38,332 nt of DNA from the NCBI GenBank assembly GCA_043769275.1, contig JAYVJM010000061.1:1-38332 (forward strand). Direction: 5' to 3'. The number at the start of each line of letters is the position of its first letter. The stretch's first letter is position 1. Made by a program: the position numbers and the translations under genes. A model generated the notes under the pieces. The model was given only the letters and a program-made list of their open reading frames with translations, did no database searches and was not told where the DNA came from. Source of the stretch: JAYVJM01 sp043769275. GTDB taxonomy: Bacteria; Pseudomonadota; Gammaproteobacteria; Pseudomonadales; UBA7239. Positions 33,698 through 38,332 of this stretch are shown here, one piece after another.

Positions 33698-34051
33698 ATG
33701 AACGCGCAGTCTGCGATTGATGAGCAGGATGTCCAAGTCAGTGCCAGTGCGGTTAACAAAGTGCGTGGCTTGATTGATGAAGAGGGTAATCCCGACTTGA
33801 AACTGCGGGTATTTGTCACGGGTGGCGGCTGTTCAGGTTTTCAATACGGCTTTACTTTTGATGAGTTGGCGGCCGAAGACGATGCCGCTATTGAAAAAGA
33901 CGGGGTCACGGTGTTGATTGATTCGCTCAGTTATCAGTATTTAGCAGGTGCTCAAGTGGACTACGAGGAAGGCTTACAGGGGTCTAAATTTGTCATTAAC
34001 AACCCCAATGCAGTCAGCACATGCGGTTGTGGTTCCTCGTTTTCGATTTGA
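33698..34051 (+). CDS. erpA: Iron-sulfur cluster insertion protein ErpA
   Basis: An A-type carrier that delivers Fe-S clusters to apoproteins such as IspG/IspH. It is 117 aa with the three conserved cysteines: C45 in GGGCSGFQYG, and C109 and C111 in STCGCGSSF. GAGGTGGGA precedes ATG 33698. The erpA/anmK/M23/tyrS order matches Pseudomonas. Confidence 0.97.
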   Translation: MNAQSAIDEQDVQVSASAVNKVRGLIDEEGNPDLKLRVFVTGGGCSGFQYGFTFDELAAEDDAAIEKDGVTVLIDSLSYQYLAGAQVDYEEGLQGSKFVINNPNAVSTCGCGSSFSI

Positions 34052-34077
34052 TTTTATGTATGCCTGTAAATAAAAGA

Positions 34078-34114
34078 CCAGCGATCTTTTAAGCCGCAGT
34101 GGATTTAATGCGGC
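34078..34114 (+). terminator. Weak hairpins between convergent erpA and anmK
   Basis: AAAAGA…TCTTTT (about 34075-34091) and GCCGCA…TGCGGC (34093-34098 with 34109-34114) can form two small stems just after erpA. Neither has a proper T-run, so their role as a transcription end is only likely from position. Confidence 0.35.
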
Positions 34115-34190
34115 CAGATATGGCTGCGCGAGGCAGCTTAACCCTTTATTGCCCGTTCTCTTGAAGTATTTTGATACGTGCTTTACGAGC

Positions 34191-35318
34191 TCAAAATGGC
34201 TGGTAAACGCCGCCCAGAATACAGGGGCGGCTCGCGCCGGTAACAGAGGGAAGATTGCCGCTTTTTGCTTCAAGCCTTTGTTTGGCGAGCCAAGCAAAGG
34301 CCATTGCTTCCATCCAGTCTGGGTCTATGCCAAAGGCGCTTGTGTCGCTCACTGCAACGGAGGGTAATAGGGTTGTTAGGCAATTTTGAAGTGCCTGATT
34401 GTGAGCGCCGCCACCGCATAGCAGAAGGCGCTGCACAGGGCAGGCCAATTCTTGGATGCCGATGACAATGCTGCGGGCGGTGAACTCCAGCAACGTGCGC
34501 TGCACGTCGACTGGGTTTATCGCGCCCAGTTCTGCTAGCTGCTCCTTTAGCCACGCGAAATGAAAAATTTCACGTCCGGTGCTTTTGGGGGCGGGTAAGG
34601 TTAGGTAGGGGTGCGACAGCAGCTTTGCCAGCAAGGTTGGGCTGAGTTGGCCGCTAGCTGCCCAGTTGCCGTTGTTGTCCCATTGCTCCATTAAACAGTG
34701 CTGTATCCACGCATCCATCAAAATATTGCCAGGGCCGGTATCAAAACCAATAACCTGCCTGCCTGTGGCCAGCAAGGTAATATTCGCCATGCCGCCGATA
34801 TTGGCCACCACGCGATTTTCTTGTGCGTCAAGGAGTGTTGCTGCGTGGAAGGCGGGCACTAGTGGCGCACCTTGTCCGTTTGCTGCGATATCCATGCGGC
34901 GGAAATCAGCCACCGTGACAATTCCCGTGCGGAAGGCCAACGTATTGGGGTCGCCAATTTGTAGACTAAACGGGTGCTTCCTGTTTGGGTGGTGGCGGAT
35001 GGTTTGGCCGTGACAGCCAATAGCATGTATCTGATGTACAGGACAGTCGCCAAGTTCTAACAGCCGCTCAACTGCCTCGACAAACAGCATTGCAATTTGG
35101 CGATCTACCGTGCCGAGGCGATTGATTTCGTCGTCACCAGGCTGACAAAGCTGTGTTATTTCATGGCGTAGAGCGGGGGGGATTGTTTGGTTAATTGCTT
35201 GTATGAGTTGAGGGGAGCCGTCAGGAGGCAAATTGACCAGTGCGGCATCAATGGCGTCAAGGCTGGTGCCGGACATCAAGCCAATATAAAGATCAGCGTA
35301 CTTTTGACGTTTGTGCAC
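34191..35318 (-). CDS. anmK: Anhydro-N-acetylmuramic acid kinase
   Basis: Phosphorylates and opens 1,6-anhydroMurNAc released during peptidoglycan recycling. The 375-aa ASKHA-fold protein has LMSGTSLDAIDAAL (residues about 14-27), IGCHGQTIRH, ADFRRMDIAANGQGAPLVPA, NIGGMANITLL and GFDTGPGNILMDAW. All are family signatures. Its first codons overlap the 3' end of the M23 endopeptidase gene by 26 bases, indicating coupled expression and a shared wall-recycling role. Confidence 0.96.
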   Translation of the reverse strand: MHKRQKYADLYIGLMSGTSLDAIDAALVNLPPDGSPQLIQAINQTIPPALRHEITQLCQPGDDEINRLGTVDRQIAMLFVEAVERLLELGDCPVHQIHAIGCHGQTIRHHPNRKHPFSLQIGDPNTLAFRTGIVTVADFRRMDIAANGQGAPLVPAFHAATLLDAQENRVVANIGGMANITLLATGRQVIGFDTGPGNILMDAWIQHCLMEQWDNNGNWAASGQLSPTLLAKLLSHPYLTLPAPKSTGREIFHFAWLKEQLAELGAINPVDVQRTLLEFTARSIVIGIQELACPVQRLLLCGGGAHNQALQNCLTTLLPSVAVSDTSAFGIDPDWMEAMAFAWLAKQRLEAKSGNLPSVTGASRPCILGGVYQPF

Positions 35319-36741
35319 GCTTACCTGCAGTGTTTATGCTGGGTGCTGTAGCCATCGCCAGCTGGATATTTTGAGGCCGCCCCGTAGCTGCGGCGATGTG
35401 TTGTGACATCTGGGAAAGTAACGGCGAAGTCAATCGATTAAAACGTGCTTTTTCAGCTTTCGATAGTGGCTCCGCCATCGCCATATTGGCGTTAGCCAGT
35501 GGGTTTTTTGCTACGCCATTGACGTGAAACTCATAGTGCAGGTGTGGGCCGGTTGCCAGCCCCGTCATGCCGACGAACCCGATAGTTTGTCCTTGCTCAA
35601 CGCGAGTGCCGTTGCGCACGTTGATTTTGCTCATGTGCCCGTACAGCGTGCTGTAGGCACTGCCGTGCTGAATCATAACAACATTGCCATAGCCGTTTCT
35701 CACGCCGGCAAACACAACTGTACCGTCGCCTGCTGCCTTGATTGGTGTTCCGCGTGGTGCCGCATAATCAATGCCTTTGTGCGCCCTAATTCTGTTCAAG
35801 ATAGGATGGTTACGATTGCCGCTGAAGTAAGAGCTGATGCGGGCGAAGTCGATGGGCATGCGCAGGAATTGCTTGCGCATACTTTTGCCGTCTGGCGTGT
35901 AATAGCGCGGCGTACTGCTGGCATCTGCATAATTAACAGCACTGTAGGTTTTACCCTGATTGCTAAATTCTGCGGCAAGGATGGTGCCGCAACCTACTTG
36001 TTCGCCATCTAAATAAGGCGCTTCGTACAGCACCGAAAAGCGATCACCGCTTTGAATATTTTGTATAAAGTCGATGTCATACGCAAAAATGTCCGCCAGT
36101 TGTAACGTCATTTTGTCGCTAAGCCCCGCTTGTTGAGCCGCTAAAAACAAAGAGCTATTGATTGAGCCGGACACAAATTGTCGTCGTAGTTCTGGCGTGC
36201 GAGTAACAAGTTTTACGTCGTAATTGTCGCCTTTACGAGTTACGGATACTGTTTCCAGTTTGCTGCGGTGTAAGCGCAGTTCTTGTATTTTTCCATCGTC
36301 GAGGAGGACATCAAGCCTGTCGTCAACCGCAAGCTGTGTTAGCTGCTTGGCTTTTTCGCTGCTAGTGACAATGGCGTGCGCCTCATTAGCACTGGAGCCT
36401 GCTGCCTGCAAAAGGGTTGATAAGGTATCGCCGGCGGTTACGTTTAAGTGTTTCCAGGGGTCGATCTTAGTGATTTTCTGTGGCGCGGATGTTGCCTTGA
36501 GTTCAGGGAGGAAGCCCAGTTCAGATGTGTTGATAGGCGATGTTCTGAAAATCGCGTTTTCTGTCCGTGTTGGCTGCGCGGGCGATTCCAGTTTCTGGCT
36601 GCGATTGGCGGCTACATTGTCGGGTAAGATAACAAGTAGCGCGGTGATAAGAAGCGAAATTAGGCAAGCCGCCAATATATGGTGGCGGGGAAAGTGGTGT
36701 CTCCAAATGCTGCTGGCGCTGATGTTTTCATGATCGTACAT
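35293..36741 (-). CDS. M23 family murein DD-endopeptidase (MepM-like)
   Basis: An inner-membrane-anchored, periplasmic zinc peptidase that cuts peptidoglycan crosslinks. The 482-aa product has a cytoplasmic tail, one membrane helix at about residues 22-40, and an OapA/LysM-like region (TAGDTLSTLLQAAG, 102-115). A Csd3-type domain follows, then the LytM core with H321-x3-D325 (HKGIDYAAPRG), LYGHMS (H369) and H400-x-H402 (GPHLHYEF). All zinc ligands and the catalytic histidine are present. Divergent from tyrS across 170 bases. Confidence 0.94.
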   Translation of the reverse strand: MYDHENISASSIWRHHFPRHHILAACLISLLITALLVILPDNVAANRSQKLESPAQPTRTENAIFRTSPINTSELGFLPELKATSAPQKITKIDPWKHLNVTAGDTLSTLLQAAGSSANEAHAIVTSSEKAKQLTQLAVDDRLDVLLDDGKIQELRLHRSKLETVSVTRKGDNYDVKLVTRTPELRRQFVSGSINSSLFLAAQQAGLSDKMTLQLADIFAYDIDFIQNIQSGDRFSVLYEAPYLDGEQVGCGTILAAEFSNQGKTYSAVNYADASSTPRYYTPDGKSMRKQFLRMPIDFARISSYFSGNRNHPILNRIRAHKGIDYAAPRGTPIKAAGDGTVVFAGVRNGYGNVVMIQHGSAYSTLYGHMSKINVRNGTRVEQGQTIGFVGMTGLATGPHLHYEFHVNGVAKNPLANANMAMAEPLSKAEKARFNRLTSPLLSQMSQHIAAATGRPQNIQLAMATAPSINTAGKRAQTSKVR

Positions 36742-36911
36742 GCGTTTGAACGTCTTAGTTTCCGAGCGGCAGGGAATTGTAGGCAGCTTTTTTAGCTCAT
36801 GACAAGGCTTTTTTACATTTTAGGTGCAATACAAAAGAGGATAACTTGTATTCACTAGTCTTTTGTGTAACGTGTGCATCCCATTGATTCTATTGCTAGT
36901 GAGGCGTATTT

Positions 36912-38210
36912 GTGGTGTTAGAGCGTGATTTTATCGCCAATTTGCAGTCTCGAGGTTTGGTGCGGCAACTCGCCGGTGGCGATGAGTTGGTTACGCATTT
37001 GGCTGAAGGTTCGCGTACGGTTTATTGTGGCTTTGATCCTACCGCCGATAGTTTGCATATCGGCAGCTTGGTGCCTTTGCTGGCTTTACGGCGCTTTCAA
37101 TTGGCAGGCCATCGCCCGCTGGCGTTGGTGGGCGGCGCAACAGGATTGATTGGCGACCCTAGCTTTAAGGTTGAGGAGCGCAAGCTTAATACCCCCGATG
37201 TGGTGGCGGGCTGGGTGGAGTCACTTAAGTCGCAAGCGGGGCGTTTTGTTGACTTTGATGCGGGCAGTTGTTCGGCGCAAATCGTCAACAATTACGACTG
37301 GATGTCAGGCATGAGCGTGCTGGATTTTTTGCGTGATACCGGCAAGCACTTCTCTATTAATACCATGATCCAGAAAGAGTCGGTTAAGTTGCGCATTGAG
37401 CGCGAGGGCGATGGCATTTCATTTACAGAATTCAGTTATATGATTTTGCAATCGCTGGATTTTGCTGAGCTCTATCGACGCTACGGATGCACGGTGCAAA
37501 TTGGCGGGTCCGATCAGTGGGGCAATATTACCGGCGGCATAGACCTAACGCGTCGCCTGCATCGTCAGCAGGTGTACGGCCTGACGCTGCCGCTTGTAGC
37601 CAAAGCTGACGGCACCAAGTTTGGTAAAACAGAAACGGGCACAGTGTGGCTAGATGCTGCACGCACATCGCCCTATGCGTTTTATCAGTTTTGGCTCAAT
37701 ACTCCAGACGCAGATGTGTACCTGTTTCTGCGATATTTTTCTTTTATTGATATGGCTGAAATAATTGAAATTGAGCGCGCAGACAACGAAGCGCAAGGTC
37801 GTCGTTCTGCACAAGGTATTTTAGCGTGCGCTGTAACAAGGCTAGTGCATGGCGAAGCCGGTGTGGCGACGGCAGGGCGCATTAGTGCAGCATTGTTTTC
37901 CGGCGATTTACAAGTGTTGACGGAAAATGACCTGGCGCAACTGGCGCAAGATGGCCTTCCTTCCTATATAGAAAAGGCGCGTTCACGCAGCTTAGTAGAA
38001 TTGCTAGTGGATAGTGGCCTAGCGCTTACGCCGCGTGGCGAAGTGACGCAGGGACAGGCGCGCAAGTTTGTTCAGGAGGGTGCTGTGCATGTTAATGGTG
38101 AAAGGATGACGGATGCTGCGCTGGAATTAAGCCGAGATTCCGCGATGTATAGCAAATACCACTTGATGCGCCGAGGCAAAAAGCAGTTCTGTTTGCTGGT
38201 CTGGCAATAA
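36912..38210 (+). CDS. tyrS: Tyrosyl-tRNA synthetase
   Basis: Charges tRNA-Tyr. The 432-aa class I synthetase has CGFDPTADSLHIGS with the HIGH-type motif at 49-52, GGSDQWGN, and KADGTKFGKTETG with the KMSKS-type motif. The C-terminal S4 RNA-binding domain (residues about 365-430) contains QGQARKFVQEGAVHVNG. GTG 36912 has GAGG 7 bases upstream; a second GTG follows immediately at 36915. It lies just upstream of an rRNA operon, as in Pseudomonas. Confidence 0.97.
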   Translation: MVLERDFIANLQSRGLVRQLAGGDELVTHLAEGSRTVYCGFDPTADSLHIGSLVPLLALRRFQLAGHRPLALVGGATGLIGDPSFKVEERKLNTPDVVAGWVESLKSQAGRFVDFDAGSCSAQIVNNYDWMSGMSVLDFLRDTGKHFSINTMIQKESVKLRIEREGDGISFTEFSYMILQSLDFAELYRRYGCTVQIGGSDQWGNITGGIDLTRRLHRQQVYGLTLPLVAKADGTKFGKTETGTVWLDAARTSPYAFYQFWLNTPDADVYLFLRYFSFIDMAEIIEIERADNEAQGRRSAQGILACAVTRLVHGEAGVATAGRISAALFSGDLQVLTENDLAQLAQDGLPSYIEKARSRSLVELLVDSGLALTPRGEVTQGQARKFVQEGAVHVNGERMTDAALELSRDSAMYSKYHLMRRGKKQFCLLVWQ

Positions 38211-38262
38211 ATTACAAATATTTGCAAAAGTTGCTTGCGTGAAATTTTTTTATCGTCATAAT
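38208..38262 (+). promoter_or_regulatory. Ribosomal RNA operon promoter
   Basis: TTGCGT (38235-38240) and CATAAT (38257-38262) are separated by 16 bases. The preceding region (about 38208-38230) is A/T-rich like an UP element. Placement right before the rrn leader supports it; the -35 match is moderate. Confidence 0.65.
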
Positions 38263-38269
38263 GCGTGTC

Positions 38270-38332
38270 CGGACAGAGCGATGCCCCTGCCGAGTTTTTT
38301 AAGAAGCGAATCAGACAATGCTTGTGGGTACT
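38270..38332 (+). ncRNA. rRNA operon leader with boxA-like antitermination region (16S gene outside)
   Basis: TTTTTTAAGAAGCGAATCAG plus ACAATGCTTGTGGGTACT at 38295-38332 closely resembles the conserved leader found before 16S rRNA in Pseudomonas and E. coli (boxA CTCTTTAAC…, then ATCAGACAAT…TGTGGGCACT). The window ends before the 16S gene. The match is from memory of those leaders. Confidence 0.8.

Overview
The window reads as a chromosomal segment of a Gammaproteobacterium, most likely in or near the Pseudomonadales/Cellvibrionales. This rests on remembered gene order, not on a search. Several blocks match the Pseudomonas chromosome: pilMNOPQ-aroK divergent from ponA/mrcA; nudF-cpdA-yqiA with thiC and tolC; DUF423-thiS; and hemJ / argC / erpA / anmK / M23 peptidase / tyrS followed by a ribosomal RNA operon. 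Almost everything is housekeeping. No tRNA, CRISPR array, prophage or insertion sequence was seen. The accessory signals are a group II intron end, REP-like palindromes and a few lineage-specific genes.

Layout. 1-613: the 3' end of a group II intron, with domains V and VI readable, joined to the 3' exon of mazG. 730-4318: adk, hemH, a Lys/Ala-rich histone H1-like protein, a terminator and tsaB. 4375-6777 (minus): mrcA (PBP1A). 6971-12630: the type IV pilus assembly operon pilM-N-O-P-Q, then aroK. The usual partner aroB is missing and bacterioferritin follows. 13282-15364 (minus): yqiA, cpdA and nudF. 15444-16256 (minus): a HARE-HTH/GIY-YIG nuclease-like protein. 16355-19216 (minus): thiC and thiD behind a TPP riboswitch. 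19391-20788: tolC. 20830-22731 (minus): thiS (without thiG), a DUF423 membrane protein and a thiolase.

23000-24769: a large secreted metallophosphoesterase with its own terminator. 24850-26711 (minus): a YajG-type lipoprotein, a PCu(A)C copper chaperone and a TPR lipoprotein. 26825-28639: dsbD. 28810-29566: a collagen-like secreted protein broken by a frameshift. 29713-31043 (minus): a degenerate ThiD paralog and hemJ. 31189-34051: argC, a WcaJ-type sugar-phosphate transferase and erpA. 34191-36741 (minus): anmK and an M23 endopeptidase. 36912-38210: tyrS. 38217-38332: the promoter and antitermination leader of an rRNA operon whose 16S gene lies just outside.

How the genes work together. Four themes recur: cell-wall synthesis and recycling (mrcA, the M23 peptidase, anmK), the type IV pilus machine, thiamin biosynthesis (thiC, thiD, thiS and a probably inactive ThiD-like protein), and heme/iron/redox functions (hemH, hemJ, bfr, erpA, dsbD, PCuAC). 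I did not find a clear multi-gene undescribed system. The most notable items are the intron inside mazG, the ThiD paralog whose catalytic cysteine loop is destroyed, the HARE-HTH/GIY-YIG protein, and a strongly initiated small ORF overlapping the start of pilQ.
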